Positions 1-8,916 of a DNA stretch of 64,000 nucleotides are shown here, piece after piece. The notes beneath the pieces are model-generated. The model was not told the origin of the DNA and searched no databases. It saw nothing but the letters and a program-made list of their open reading frames with translations. Both the position numbers and the translations under genes were made by a program. Within the stretch, counting starts at the first letter, position 1; every line of letters starts with the position of its first letter. Source of the DNA: Gleimia hominis (GTDB lineage: Bacteria > Actinomycetota > Actinomycetes > Actinomycetales > Actinomycetaceae). The stretch covers positions 1,550,001 to 1,614,000 of the forward strand of contig NZ_CP126963.1 in assembly GCF_002871945.2 (NCBI RefSeq), in the 5' to 3' direction.

Positions 1-114
1 GCGCACCGCGAACATCGTTAAAGCCACAAGTAGGACTAGCATCAGCACAAACGACGCCACGCGTAGGTTCCGCCGGCCTTGCGCCCTAGAGCGCATTATT
101 TGTGCCATTGTCAT
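1..114 (-). CDS. Membrane protein, N-terminal part only (runs off window)
   Basis: The first 38 codons of a minus-strand gene lie inside the window. The start ATG at 114-112 follows an AGGAGG ribosome site at good spacing. The product begins with a short basic stretch (RSRAQGRRNLR) and then a hydrophobic segment, VASFVLMLVLLVALTMFAV. That is the pattern of a single-pass signal anchor or an uncleaved signal peptide. The length is too short to name a family. Cell-division PBPs and small secretion-linked proteins both start this way. It is transcribed divergently from the YbjN gene at 263. Confidence 0.55.
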   Translation of the reverse strand, partial: MTMAQIMRSRAQGRRNLRVASFVLMLVLLVALTMFAVR

Positions 115-262
115 TAACCAGATCCTCCTAAAACCCCTCCAACGCGCATAACGCAAGCAACTATTCTAGCCTGAAGAAGGGAGGAAGCCTCCCCTTAGTT
201 GTAACGCTAAACTAGTAACGACATTATTCGAACGACCGAAATTTTCTTGGAAAGGAGTGACG

Positions 263-1630
263 ATGGTAAATAAACCCCATCTGAACCTCCACCAACTCCA
301 AGAGTTTCTAAACAGCAGTGTAATCGACCTGCCTTTCAAACCCCACGAAGACGGGTTCGTGTTCGAAGCCTCCCACGCAGTAATCACCATCCGTATCGCC
401 GCCCCGTCCGTACTACAGATCCGCGGGCGCTGGCGTGGGATAGCGCAAGATCCTACTAGTTTTGAGGCACTCGCCCAACAGGTGCGTAAATGCAACCGCA
501 TGCACCCGATCCCCAAAGCGTACTTGGAGCACGTGGACCACTACCAGTACCAGTTGTGCGCAGAGGCGAACTCACTGATAACGGACGGCACCACCGGCAC
601 GCACATTATTCACACGCTCGAGCGCAACATGCCGCTCATGGTCGCCTTCTTCGCCAACGTGAGCCGCGAACTCGAAGAACCCACCGCCGATGCCGGAACG
701 GGAACCCACGCACCGACGGTAACTACTTTTGGGACAGACACCCCCTCAGGAAAATGGCACGAAACCAACCCGAGTGGAGGAGAAGTCAACCAGGCTCTGG
801 GACAAACTTGCCCGCTCCAAAGAGGAACAGTTGGAACGGAACCGGGCGCCGAGGAAACGATCGAAACGGAACCGTGTGGCGAGGAAACAATCGGAACGGA
901 ACCGGGCGCCGGCATGATGAACGCGGGAATAGGTGAAGTTTCCAAGAGCGCGCGCATCTACCCCGTGCCGAACTTGCGGGTCGAACAACGGAACCCCCAC
1001 GCGCGGGGTCGGGTAGAACAATCCAATCCCCGCACGCAGGGTCGGGCCGAACAACCCAACCCCCACGCGAGGGGTCGGGTCGAACAACGGAACTCACACG
1101 CGCGGGGGCGGGCCAACCCGCAGGTAGTCACGGAACAAACTCGCACGCCCGTAACCCTCGCGCGCATAAGCCACGCCGCCGAAGACCTCGGAGGCCTATT
1201 TACCCTAATCGGACCCAACATCGGATGCGTCGAGTTGAACGGTTCCTCATTCGCGATCTCCCTGTGCCCCGCCACCAACTTCATGTCAATGCGCCTGGTG
1301 TGGCACACCGGGCTCGCGCCCGCAGAAAAATACGAACCCGCGATCTTCACCAGCGCAGACGCGTGGAACCGTAAAGAATTCTTCCCAACCGTCTACACGT
1401 GCCCCAACGAAAACGGTGTCAAAGTAGTGGCGAACTACGTGGCGGACGTGGGTGTGGAAATGACTAACTCGCAACTGCAAACCCACCTGGTGGTCGGCAT
1501 GTCACAAACCTACGAAGCCATCGACTTCGTCCGCAACACGGTGTGGTGGGTGTTTAAAAAAGACCGGGCACAAAGCCACGGGTGGATGGGAACTTGCGAA
1601 ATCGGAGACACCGAACATGGCTGCTGCTGA
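263..1630 (+). CDS. Protein with two YbjN-like domains joined by a repeat-rich linker
   Basis: The 455-residue product appears to be two YbjN-type halves. The N-terminal half (about 1-135) starts with a helix followed by strand-rich sequence with IRGRWRG. The C-terminal half (about 300-445) repeats the same style and ends with a helix. YbjN domains resemble type III secretion chaperone folds and their job in actinobacteria is unclear. Between them lies a low-complexity linker with two TEPGAEETIETEP-like units and then four 11-residue units of the form RVEQRNPHARG. The ATG at 263 is chosen over the in-frame GTG at 257 because that GTG lies inside the AAAGGAG ribosome site. The last 14 bp overlap the helicase gene, so the two are probably translated together. 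Confidence 0.7.
   Translation: MVNKPHLNLHQLQEFLNSSVIDLPFKPHEDGFVFEASHAVITIRIAAPSVLQIRGRWRGIAQDPTSFEALAQQVRKCNRMHPIPKAYLEHVDHYQYQLCAEANSLITDGTTGTHIIHTLERNMPLMVAFFANVSRELEEPTADAGTGTHAPTVTTFGTDTPSGKWHETNPSGGEVNQALGQTCPLQRGTVGTEPGAEETIETEPCGEETIGTEPGAGMMNAGIGEVSKSARIYPVPNLRVEQRNPHARGRVEQSNPRTQGRAEQPNPHARGRVEQRNSHARGRANPQVVTEQTRTPVTLARISHAAEDLGGLFTLIGPNIGCVELNGSSFAISLCPATNFMSMRLVWHTGLAPAEKYEPAIFTSADAWNRKEFFPTVYTCPNENGVKVVANYVADVGVEMTNSQLQTHLVVGMSQTYEAIDFVRNTVWWVFKKDRAQSHGWMGTCEIGDTEHGCC
977..1108 (+). repeat. Four 33-bp in-frame tandem repeats in the YbjN linker
   Basis: Four consecutive 33-bp units each encode an 11-residue unit of the form R-V/A-E-Q-x-N-x-H/R-A/T-R/Q-G. The units differ by several substitutions, so the expansion is not very recent. 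A truncated fifth unit (RANPQ) follows. The unit length is a multiple of three, so copy number can change without breaking the frame. Confidence 0.85.
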
Positions 1631-4073
1631 ACAGCGGCCCGGACGCGACGACATCCTACAGGTACTCACCCGCATCGCGGCCGGTTCTGACCGTCTGATC
1701 ACCGCGATTCACGTTCCTCAACGCGACGGGCAGGCGCAGCCGTGGCCCACGTGGGTGCACCCAAAGGTACGCAACCGGTTCGAAACCCGCGGTATCGCAA
1801 AACCGTGGGCCCACCAAGTAAAGGGCATGGACGCCGTGTGGAACGGCCGCCACACCGTGGTCGCAACGGGCACGGGATCAGGTAAATCCATGGTTGCGTG
1901 GGCACCGATTCTGAGCGCGGTCGAACAGGGGGATTCCACGCGCCTATCCGCACTGCACGCCCGTCCATCGGCCCTGTACTTAGCGCCTACGAAAGCGCTC
2001 GCGGCCGACCAGATGCATTCTTTGCACGCGCTTGCCGGTAACCAGCTGGCGGCCCGCATTGGGCTTGCGGATGGGGATACGGCTGCGGAGGCGAAAGACT
2101 GGGCGCGAGCCCAAGCGGACATCGTGTTAACAAACCCCGATTACCTGCACCACGTGCTACTGCCCGGCCATGAACGGTGGACGCGTTTGCTTGCCCGGTT
2201 GCGTTACATTGTGGTGGACGAAATGCATTACTGGCGAGGTGTTCTGGGGTCGCATATCGCGATGGTTCTGCGCCGACTGCTACGACTCGCCCGCCATTTA
2301 GGTGCACAACCGGTGGTCGTTTTCCTGTCCGCCACCGTCGCGGAGCCAGCAGATGCGGCGGCGCGTTTAATTGGGGTTTCTTCCGATCAGATTACCTGCG
2401 TGGATGAGGACACTTCCCCCGCTGGTTCGCACGATTTAGTTTTGTGGCAGGGCGCGCAGCAGATGCTGGATGAAGTTCCGATTGAAGAGTACCTGCGTGC
2501 CGTTGCCGCGGCGCAGGACGGCACGGGCGTTATGCGCGGTGAGTTCCAACGCCGTTCCGCCACGTCTGAAGCCGCTGTTCTGGTGAGTGCCCTGGTGGAG
2601 CGGGGCGTTCGCCTATTGGCTTTTGTGCGTTCGCGCGGGGCGGCGGAAACGCTGGCGGCACAGGCGGGGGAGCAGTTAGCAGCCCGCGGGTGTGGGTTTC
2701 AGGTGGCGGCTTACCGGGGTGGTTTTTTGCCTGAGGAACGCAGGGAACTCGAACAGTCTTTACGCACCGGTTCCCTGCGGGCCTTGGCGACGACGAATGC
2801 GCTTGAGTTAGGGATTGATATTTCTGGGTTGGATGCGACCATCACCGCTGGTTGGCCTGGGACCCGCGCGTCCATGTGGCAGCAGGTGGGGCGTGCGGGT
2901 CGCTCCGGTGACGCGGGGGTTTCCGTGTTGATTGCGTCCGATAATCCCCTGGATTCTTTTTTGGTTCACCACCCGCAGATGCTGTTGGAGCAGGTGGAGG
3001 CGTCTACGTTTGACCCCGCTAACCCGTTTGTGCTTGGCCCGCATTTGTGTGCGGCTGCGGCCGAGTTGGCGTTGACACCGGCTGATGCGCAGCTGTTTGG
3101 TCTGCCGGACGTGTCGTATTTTGAACAGTTAGCGGCTCATGGGTATTTGCGGCGTCGCCCGGCGGGTTGGTTTTGGAATGTGGCGTTGCCGATGCGGCCG
3201 TCGGATTTGACGGACATCCGCGGGTCTGCTGGGGAGGTGCAGGTTGTGGATGAGTCCACGGGGTCGGTGATTGGCACTGTGAATGCAGATCAGGCGCATT
3301 CGCAGGTGCATCCGGGGGCGATTTATGTGCATCAGGGGCGGACGTATCAGGTTAGTGAGCTCACCCGAGTGCCGGCCACCCCGGGGGCATCTGGTTCGTC
3401 TGCCGGTACTGGTGGGGGCCGGGTTGCGTTGGTGAATCCGGTGACGACCCGGTTGCGTACGCGTCCGACTGTGCATCAGAGCGTGGAGATTTTGAGTGAG
3501 GCAGACAGTTGGGTGAGTGCGGACGGGGCGGTTCGTTGGTGTGTTGGTGATGTTGAGGTTACGAGCCAGGTCACTGATTTTGACACGCTGCGCCTGCCGG
3601 GGTTGCAGTTTGTGACTAATACTGCGTTAGCACTACCTGCGGATACGCTGCGGACCGTGGCGGTTTGGTGGGAGATTGATTCTGAGGCTGTGCGCGCGGC
3701 GGGGGTTGCGGATCGGGCTTTACCTGGGGCGCTGCATGCTGCTGAGCATGCGTCGATTGGGATTTTACCGTTGTTAGCTACGTGTGACCGGTGGGATTTA
3801 GGGGGTTTGTCAACTGCGGAGCATGAGCAGACGCATGCGCCCACTGTTTTTGTTCACGATGGTTACCCGGGTGGCGCTGGGTTCGCTAACCACGGTTGGT
3901 TGCATGCCCGCCAGTGGGTTGAGGCGACGCTGGATGTGGTCGCCACGTGTGAATGTGAGGCCGGTTGTCCGCGCTGCATCCAATCCCCTAAGTGCGGTAA
4001 CGGTAACGAGCCACTATCTAAACCTGGTGCGTTAGCTCTGTTGCGTTTCTTAGTGCAGCACTGCCCCGAGTGA
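1617..4073 (+). CDS. DEAD/DEAH-box helicase, MrfA/Hrq1 type with DUF1998 zinc domain
   Basis: This 818-residue superfamily 2 helicase probably unwinds or translocates on DNA during repair. Bacillus subtilis MrfA (YprA), a mitomycin repair factor, and fungal Hrq1 share the layout. Walker A is TGTGSGKS (about 84-91), the Walker B box is DEMH (201-204) and motif III is SAT (238-240). The second RecA fold has TTNALELGIDISGLD and QQVGRAGRSG. The C-terminal DUF1998 region carries clustered cysteines at about 778, 780, 784, 787 and 793, the likely metal site. It overlaps the YbjN gene by 14 bp. In Mycobacterium the same helicase type sits beside the Tad-like cluster, as it does here. No MrfB-type exonuclease gene is adjacent. 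Confidence 0.88.
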   Translation: MAAAEQRPGRDDILQVLTRIAAGSDRLITAIHVPQRDGQAQPWPTWVHPKVRNRFETRGIAKPWAHQVKGMDAVWNGRHTVVATGTGSGKSMVAWAPILSAVEQGDSTRLSALHARPSALYLAPTKALAADQMHSLHALAGNQLAARIGLADGDTAAEAKDWARAQADIVLTNPDYLHHVLLPGHERWTRLLARLRYIVVDEMHYWRGVLGSHIAMVLRRLLRLARHLGAQPVVVFLSATVAEPADAAARLIGVSSDQITCVDEDTSPAGSHDLVLWQGAQQMLDEVPIEEYLRAVAAAQDGTGVMRGEFQRRSATSEAAVLVSALVERGVRLLAFVRSRGAAETLAAQAGEQLAARGCGFQVAAYRGGFLPEERRELEQSLRTGSLRALATTNALELGIDISGLDATITAGWPGTRASMWQQVGRAGRSGDAGVSVLIASDNPLDSFLVHHPQMLLEQVEASTFDPANPFVLGPHLCAAAAELALTPADAQLFGLPDVSYFEQLAAHGYLRRRPAGWFWNVALPMRPSDLTDIRGSAGEVQVVDESTGSVIGTVNADQAHSQVHPGAIYVHQGRTYQVSELTRVPATPGASGSSAGTGGGRVALVNPVTTRLRTRPTVHQSVEILSEADSWVSADGAVRWCVGDVEVTSQVTDFDTLRLPGLQFVTNTALALPADTLRTVAVWWEIDSEAVRAAGVADRALPGALHAAEHASIGILPLLATCDRWDLGGLSTAEHEQTHAPTVFVHDGYPGGAGFANHGWLHARQWVEATLDVVATCECEAGCPRCIQSPKCGNGNEPLSKPGALALLRFLVQHCPE

Positions 4074-4312
4074 GTGCGCGCGTTTTGTTTTTGTGCGAGT
4101 CGTATCAAACACGCGGTTTTGTGCCCCGTCACGGTGCGACTGGTGCGCGGTGGGTTTTGCTGGGGAATTAGGTGAGGATTCCACCCCAGCTCTCCCTTCC
4201 AGGATGGAATCCCCATGGACGCAAATGTTTATGGCACTGCGTCTGAAAAGAATTTATCATCACTAGCCCCTCGCGGTGATTTAAGGGTGCGCACACACCG
4301 GGTTCCCCTACT
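4074..4312. other. Convergent intergenic region with an inverted repeat
   Basis: This space separates the 3' ends of the helicase and the Tad-like operon. It holds an 8-bp inverted repeat, GGATTCCA at 4176-4183 and TGGAATCC at 4205-4212, which may end transcription from either side, although no long T tract follows. A 34-codon reading frame at 4215-4319 has only a weak ribosome site and overlaps the end of the minus-strand gene, so it is not called. Confidence 0.4.
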
Positions 4313-4714
4313 CTACTGAAAGCCTGTTTGCGCTGGTAAACCGGCTTTTGCGCGCACTGTTATGGGGACTGTTTGGCCGAGTACCTCAAAGGTCCGCGCC
4401 CCGGTTAACCACACGTCATTTCCGTCACTGACACATTTCGTAAGTGCGATTTGGTTTCGGCTGGCGATAGTTTGCCCACGCGCACACTCGTCACCGCGCC
4501 CACTGAGCATGGCGTCGGCCGCCGCGAGCGCCGCCATGTCTATACCTGCGCGTGCTTTCGTTTTCACCGCGTACATCATGGCGGTCGCAACCACCAGCCC
4601 TCCTATTATGAGGACCACGAGGATCACCGCGAGCGCGTAGACCGTCCCCGACCCAGCTTCCGAGTTATCAGTTTTGCCGCTCACGGTTCTGCCCTCCTCA
4701 GCTCTGCCGCTCAC
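4313..4714 (-). CDS. TadE-like secretion-cluster protein (Rv3654c type)
   Basis: The 133-residue product has one transmembrane helix at about 25-47 (TVYALAVILVVLIIGGLVV) preceded by GSGT. That matches the pseudopilin-like TadE/TadG N terminus of the actinobacterial helicase/secretion-neighbourhood proteins. It probably sits in the membrane as a minor pilus or secretion subunit. A pair of cysteines lies in the exported part. The start GTG at 4714 overlaps the stop of the upstream gene as GTGA. A second in-frame GTG eleven codons later (4684) with its own GGAGG is also possible. Confidence 0.75.
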   Translation of the reverse strand: MSGRAEEGRTVSGKTDNSEAGSGTVYALAVILVVLIIGGLVVATAMMYAVKTKARAGIDMAALAAADAMLSGRGDECARGQTIASRNQIALTKCVSDGNDVWLTGARTFEVLGQTVPITVRAKAGLPAQTGFQ

Positions 4715-5064
4715 GGTTCCGGATCCTCTTTGGAGGAAACGACTTCGCAGCGCGCGGGCACGACTGCCACGAACGCGTGAGATGCGGTGGCTATCGCCAC
4801 GTACGTGTCTGCTTGTTGAGCGATTGTTACGGAAGTGGGGCGGGAGACGGATCCGCGTCCCATTTGCGCGGCAGCGGCAGTGGTTTGCCCGATGGAGGCT
4901 TCCCGCGCCGCGGTGCGAGCAACTTGACAGGCGTCAGCTTTGGCTAATCCGACGGTTGCGGCGCCTAATACTAGTGCTAATACTGCGAGGATAGCGGGGA
5001 TAGTGACTGCAGTTTCGGCACTCACCATCCCCTGCTCTCCTCTGTCTGAGTAGACGTTATACAT
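4711..5064 (-). CDS. TadE-family pilus protein (Rv3655c type)
   Basis: This 117-residue protein has the TadE signature, a short polar leader followed by GMVSAETAVTIPAILAVLALVLGAA, where the E of SAET is the conserved glutamate. The hydrophobic helix spans about 18-42, and the rest is predicted to be outside the membrane with two cysteines. It is a likely minor pseudopilin. It overlaps the DUF4244 gene by 8 bp upstream and the next TadE-like gene by 4 bp downstream, so the three form one tight operon. Confidence 0.8.
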   Translation of the reverse strand: MYNVYSDRGEQGMVSAETAVTIPAILAVLALVLGAATVGLAKADACQVARTAAREASIGQTTAAAAQMGRGSVSRPTSVTIAQQADTYVAIATASHAFVAVVPARCEVVSSKEDPEP

Positions 5065-5272
5065 TAAGGGCCTTCGAGATAATGCCCTCGAGCAGACCCT
5101 GCACGCTCCCGGATTTCACGACCGCCAGCAGGAGCCCCGCAAAGGCGACCGCCGCGATAATACCCACGGCGTATTCCGCGGTGACCATCCCCGCTTCGTC
5201 ATCATCCAAGTGGTGCACTATCGGCACTAGTGCAGCATCTTGCTGCTCGGTAATTTGCTTGTTAATACGCAT
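5057..5272 (-). CDS. DUF4244 Flp-type small pilin (Rv3656c type)
   Basis: The 71-residue product has a charged leader followed by EAGMVTAEYAVGIIAAVAFAGLLLA. This is the Flp-pilin pattern: a cleavable leader, glycine at the cut site, then a Glu-Tyr pair (AEYA) at the start of a hydrophobic helix. The family is typical of actinobacterial Tad-like clusters and is the candidate major pilin here. It is the first gene of the three-gene run. AGAAAGG lies just upstream of the ATG. Confidence 0.8.
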   Translation of the reverse strand: MRINKQITEQQDAALVPIVHHLDDDEAGMVTAEYAVGIIAAVAFAGLLLAVVKSGSVQGLLEGIISKALNV

Positions 5273-5555
5273 GGTTTTACCTTTCTGTTTTGTGTGTTCT
5301 TGCGTGTGTGCCTGGTAATCCCGATATCTTCACCAGTCCTGTTTGGTTATCGAGATGGTTTTATTGTTTCGAGTTTCCAAACAGTAGGTCCGCGCGGTTT
5401 GCTCCGCAGTGGACTCTTGAGGTCGTGCATAACTCTTGTCCACAGGCAGTTTGTAAGCGTGCCTCAAACTGATTGCAGCGGTTTTTGCCAAAACTATAGG
5501 ACAGCTATGGGACCCTCTTAGGCTTTGTGCGACAAAATGGGTGCAAAGGCGGTGT
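5273..5555. promoter_or_regulatory. Intergenic region upstream of the pilin operon
   Basis: This 283-bp gap separates the Tad assembly genes (which end at 5556) from the pilin and TadE genes. It must hold the promoter of the pilin operon on the minus strand. I could not pick a convincing -10/-35 pair. No open reading frame here has coding character. Confidence 0.35.
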
Positions 5556-6689
5556 TTACACTGCTGTGAACAGCATGATCACGATTGGCACCACCCCTAT
5601 GCACACGAAAGCGGGCAGTAGGCACAGGCCGAGGGGAAGCACGAGTTTTACTCCCAGCTGCTGGGCTTGCTCTTGGGTTTGCGTCAACCGGTTTTTTCGT
5701 ATCGCCTGCGCCGCCAGAGTTAAGAGTTGCATTGGGGATGCACCAGCGGACCAGGCGGGCCACAGGGCATCGCAAATTTTTGCGTGATACTCATGAGGCG
5801 TTGGCATCTGCGTGCGGGGAGATCCTAACCGCAGCAGCGTCCCCATGTGGCTAAGTGGTGGATCTGCGCATGCGCGCGCAACGGTTTCCAATGCGTGGGG
5901 GATGGATGAGCCGACCCGCAGTGCCGATGCGAGCAAGTTGATTTCTATCACCGGATCCACGCCCTCAGAGTTGGTCTGCGCCGCGGCCAGCACCATTTTG
6001 CGCGTCCACCGGTGCCCGGCGATCCACAGCACGATTCCCAGTGCTAACGCGAGGGAACCTGCGGCGCCGTCGAAGAGTATGCCAGGCAGGTCAGCGCCCA
6101 GTAACCAGGCGGCTGCCAACCCCAGCGCGGGGAGCCACAGGAGGAGCCGCGCACTCAACCGCGGACCTGCCTGAGCCACGCGCCGCGCCCGATCTGCCAC
6201 TTTCGCGTCTTCAATGCCCTCAAGTACGACTTCAAGAGTCTGCGCCAACGGGGTACCTAAATCGTGGCTTAACTGGCACGCCGCCACGATGGAACTGCGG
6301 TAGGGTGCGAACGCGGCGTGGTTACGCACTAGCTCAGGTACGCCCAGGTCGTCTACACTCGCCGCGACACTCATCGCGAACCCACCCTTGGCCCGGGTCC
6401 TGTTTCGCTGCGCCCCCGATTGCGCACTGTTTCTCCAAGCCCCCACACGCACTTGCGCTTGCGTGCCCGCGAGCGCTCCCGCCCAGGCGTCTGAGGTTGA
6501 CAGGCCGCATTTCAAGCGCGAAACCACGTGGGCAAGCAGGACCGCTGGGTCGTCAATAGCCTGCGGTTGCACACTCGTTTTGGGCCGATCCCACCAGTAA
6601 GCGCGGAAACGCCGCGCCCGCATAACCTCAAAGGAAACGGCACTCACACTCACCACTGAGGTTAGGGCGAGGCTGAGCACGAGCATCAT
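5556..6689 (-). CDS. Type II secretion F-family membrane platform protein (TadB/TadC fusion)
   Basis: The 377-residue protein looks like TadB and TadC joined in one chain. A TM segment near the N terminus is followed by a cytoplasmic region, a TM pair in the middle (LLWLPALGLAAAWLLG and SLALALGIVLWIAGH), a second F-domain with NLLASALRVGSSIPHALETV, and a C-terminal TM (LVLPLGLCLLPAFVCIGVVP). Mycobacterial clusters usually have two separate F proteins. It should form the inner-membrane platform that works with the ATPase encoded upstream. The ATG at 6689 overlaps the stop of the ATPase gene (ATGA), and this coupling favours it over a GTG at 6716. Confidence 0.8.
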   Translation of the reverse strand: MMLVLSLALTSVVSVSAVSFEVMRARRFRAYWWDRPKTSVQPQAIDDPAVLLAHVVSRLKCGLSTSDAWAGALAGTQAQVRVGAWRNSAQSGAQRNRTRAKGGFAMSVAASVDDLGVPELVRNHAAFAPYRSSIVAACQLSHDLGTPLAQTLEVVLEGIEDAKVADRARRVAQAGPRLSARLLLWLPALGLAAAWLLGADLPGILFDGAAGSLALALGIVLWIAGHRWTRKMVLAAAQTNSEGVDPVIEINLLASALRVGSSIPHALETVARACADPPLSHMGTLLRLGSPRTQMPTPHEYHAKICDALWPAWSAGASPMQLLTLAAQAIRKNRLTQTQEQAQQLGVKLVLPLGLCLLPAFVCIGVVPIVIMLFTAV

Positions 6690-7843
6690 GTCAAAATCCG
6701 TTTCAACTGCTGCCACGCCTCATCTTTTCGCCCCATTGTGAGCGCTGGAATGGCCTGTAACGGCAAGTGTGGTTCGAACACGGACACCTGTGCGACTTTG
6801 CGCCCCTCCGGAGTTCTTTCCACGTGAATCACCGCGTCAAAAGCGGCAACTGCCTGCCTGTACACCGCGTCCTCCGTCAACCCGGCAAGAGCCCCCAGGG
6901 CCGCGAGGCGCGCCGGCACATCCGCGGGATCGTTGGCGTGAAGCGTAACCCAGCCACCCTCATGCCCCGTGTTTAACGCCGCCATCACTTCGCGTATCTC
7001 CGCGCCGCGGCACTCACCCAGAACAATCCGGTCCGGACGCATACGCAACGCCGCGCGCACCAGTTCTGTTAACGAAATCGCGCCCTGCCCCTGCACGTTT
7101 GCGTTCCGAGAAGTCAAACTAACCACGTGCGGGTGGTGGGGAGCTAACTCCGGGACGTCTTCGATACAGATGATCCGTTGATCGGCGGGCACCAGGCTGA
7201 GGATTGCAGACAATAGTGTGGTTTTTCCACTGCCGGTAGCGCCCGTGAGGATCACGCAGGCACGGGCTTTAACCAGCTGCTCAATGGTTTGAGCGGTGAG
7301 GGGATCCACCGTGTTGTTTGCAATAAGCTCTCGCATAGTGAAACTGCGAGGGCGTTTGGTGCGCAGAGAAATCACAGGCCCACCCTGAGCCGGTGGTGAC
7401 AAGACCGCGTGCAGCCGCGTTCCATCCGGCAGCGTCCCATCCGCGATTGGAGCAGCGTCATCTAAACGAACCCCTGCAGCCGCAGCCATCCGCACGGCCA
7501 GTGCCCGCACATCCATAGCGCGCGGGAGCTGCCCAGCTGGTTCTAACTTACCGCCGCGTTCCACCCACACTCCCGCGGGGTTAACGAGCACGTCCGTGAC
7601 CGCCGGTTCAGCTAGCAGCCGCAGCAAGAACGGATCTGGGCCCGCAAGGCTAGCATTCACCTGCGCAAGTTCTTGCAAGAGTTGACGGGTGGAGGCCAGC
7701 CGAGCCATCCCCTCATCTACCGCACCGGCCGCGCAGGTTACATCTGCCTCGTACCCGTCAGCCCCACCAGCTGATTCAACTGCGCGCCTGTTACCTGCGC
7801 TCTTGCGGCGCGCTAACGCTTGTCTAACTTCACGGATTCCCAT
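6686..7843 (-). CDS. cpaF: TadA/CpaF-family secretion ATPase
   Basis: This is the cytoplasmic motor of the Tad-like system. In the 385-residue product Walker A is GATGSGKT (about 201-208). An Asp-box region reads IICIEDVPEL, Walker B is RIVLGECRG (about 272-280) and the His-box area has TGHEG and TLHAND. These features place it in the GspE/VirB11 superfamily. The ATG at 7843 has AGGAG seven bases upstream and is preferred over an ATG at 7864 inside the ssd gene. It overlaps ssd by 14 bp. Confidence 0.9.
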   Translation of the reverse strand: MGIREVRQALARRKSAGNRRAVESAGGADGYEADVTCAAGAVDEGMARLASTRQLLQELAQVNASLAGPDPFLLRLLAEPAVTDVLVNPAGVWVERGGKLEPAGQLPRAMDVRALAVRMAAAAGVRLDDAAPIADGTLPDGTRLHAVLSPPAQGGPVISLRTKRPRSFTMRELIANNTVDPLTAQTIEQLVKARACVILTGATGSGKTTLLSAILSLVPADQRIICIEDVPELAPHHPHVVSLTSRNANVQGQGAISLTELVRAALRMRPDRIVLGECRGAEIREVMAALNTGHEGGWVTLHANDPADVPARLAALGALAGLTEDAVYRQAVAAFDAVIHVERTPEGRKVAQVSVFEPHLPLQAIPALTMGRKDEAWQQLKRILT

Positions 7844-8759
7844 CAGTGGTCTCCTGCGCCACATAGCGTCGATACATTGCGGTCGAACGCGTAACCGCTG
7901 CGGTTAGTGCTCCGTGTTTTCGGCCCACGCGCCGTACTTTCCACGGCCCCACCACGGCGTGCACGCGGTGTCCAGCTAACCGTTCCAGTGCGCTGCGGGT
8001 CCGCGTCGGATCGCGCGAAACCAGGCAGATCAATGGATCTAAGGCAGGCAGTGCCCGCAGCAACTCGGGCCGCATAACTCCCGCGTCAATCACCAGTGGC
8101 ATCGCAGCCGTCACACCCCGTACCCACCGGCTAAAACCAGTATCTGTTAGTTGCGGCGGCGCCTGTGATTGCGTGCCCACCACCGCGATCCGCCGGTTCC
8201 GTATCCGACCCGGTAGAGGCGGGGAATCGAACTGGACTTCGCGACTCGCAACATACTCAATTTCCTTATCTACCCGCCCTACCCGCGCGGCGAAAGCCGG
8301 ATCATCACTGCAGTCCACTATCGCTAGCGGCCCCGTCAAATACGCTGCCTCGGCAGCAACCCGAGTGGTTCCCGCCCGCCCGTGCGCACCCACCACAACC
8401 AGTGGGTGCCGGTTCCCCGCCCCGTGCTGACGCGTTAACAGTGTCAGGAACTGTTCTTCCTCCCCGGGAAGTTGCACGTCCACACCCAGGCGGATAATCC
8501 GCTGCGGAACCGCGGGCTCAGCTGAAGGTGCTGACGTTGCCCCTGTCTCTGCTGAAAGTACAGTAGTTGCACACGCCTCGGCTGAAGGTGCAAGAGCTGC
8601 ACCTGCCTCGAAAGTAGCAGCATGTGGTTCTTTACCATCAGTTATGAGCGTGTATGGCTCACTCGCCTGCGCGCGTTCAACTACGCGTTCACCCGCGAGC
8701 GTTACCAACGCTTCCACCTGATCTCGTTTGGGCGCCCCAACTTCTACAACCACGTTCAT
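7830..8759 (-). CDS. ssd: Septum-site-determining protein Ssd-like, ParA/MinD-related
   Basis: The 309-residue protein matches the Ssd proteins (Rv3660c type) that head actinobacterial Tad-like clusters and resemble MinD. The central region has VVVGAHGRAGTTRVAAEAAY, where the P-loop is degenerate, as is common in Ssd/CpaE proteins. VDCSDDP follows. Residues about 50-90 are an Ala/Ser/Thr-rich spacer with APSAEA-like repeats. It probably guides or regulates the secretion system. A longer reading frame reaches 9104, but it would run through the divergent promoter region and into the plus-strand gene, so the ATG at 8759 is used. Confidence 0.78.
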   Translation of the reverse strand: MNVVVEVGAPKRDQVEALVTLAGERVVERAQASEPYTLITDGKEPHAATFEAGAALAPSAEACATTVLSAETGATSAPSAEPAVPQRIIRLGVDVQLPGEEEQFLTLLTRQHGAGNRHPLVVVGAHGRAGTTRVAAEAAYLTGPLAIVDCSDDPAFAARVGRVDKEIEYVASREVQFDSPPLPGRIRNRRIAVVGTQSQAPPQLTDTGFSRWVRGVTAAMPLVIDAGVMRPELLRALPALDPLICLVSRDPTRTRSALERLAGHRVHAVVGPWKVRRVGRKHGALTAAVTRSTAMYRRYVAQETTDGNP

Positions 8760-8916
8760 GCGTCCACTCAACCACCCGCCGCAAGTTTTTGAGATGTGGG
8801 TTTTAGGTGTTTGAGGAACCGCGTGGGTGTGGACAGATAGTTTCCACAGGCGCCGCAGTCCAGTGAAGACCAACCGGAGGTTTCCTCGGCTCGAAAGCTT
8901 GGCATAAGCTGAACAC

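Noticed and set aside
977..1108. CRISPR-like array
   Set aside because: The units are contiguous, have no spacers and are translated in frame as part of a protein. No cas gene is present.
4215..4319. 34-residue plus-strand frame between helicase and TadE-like gene
   Set aside because: The ribosome site is weak, it overlaps the end of the convergent gene and no family is recognisable.
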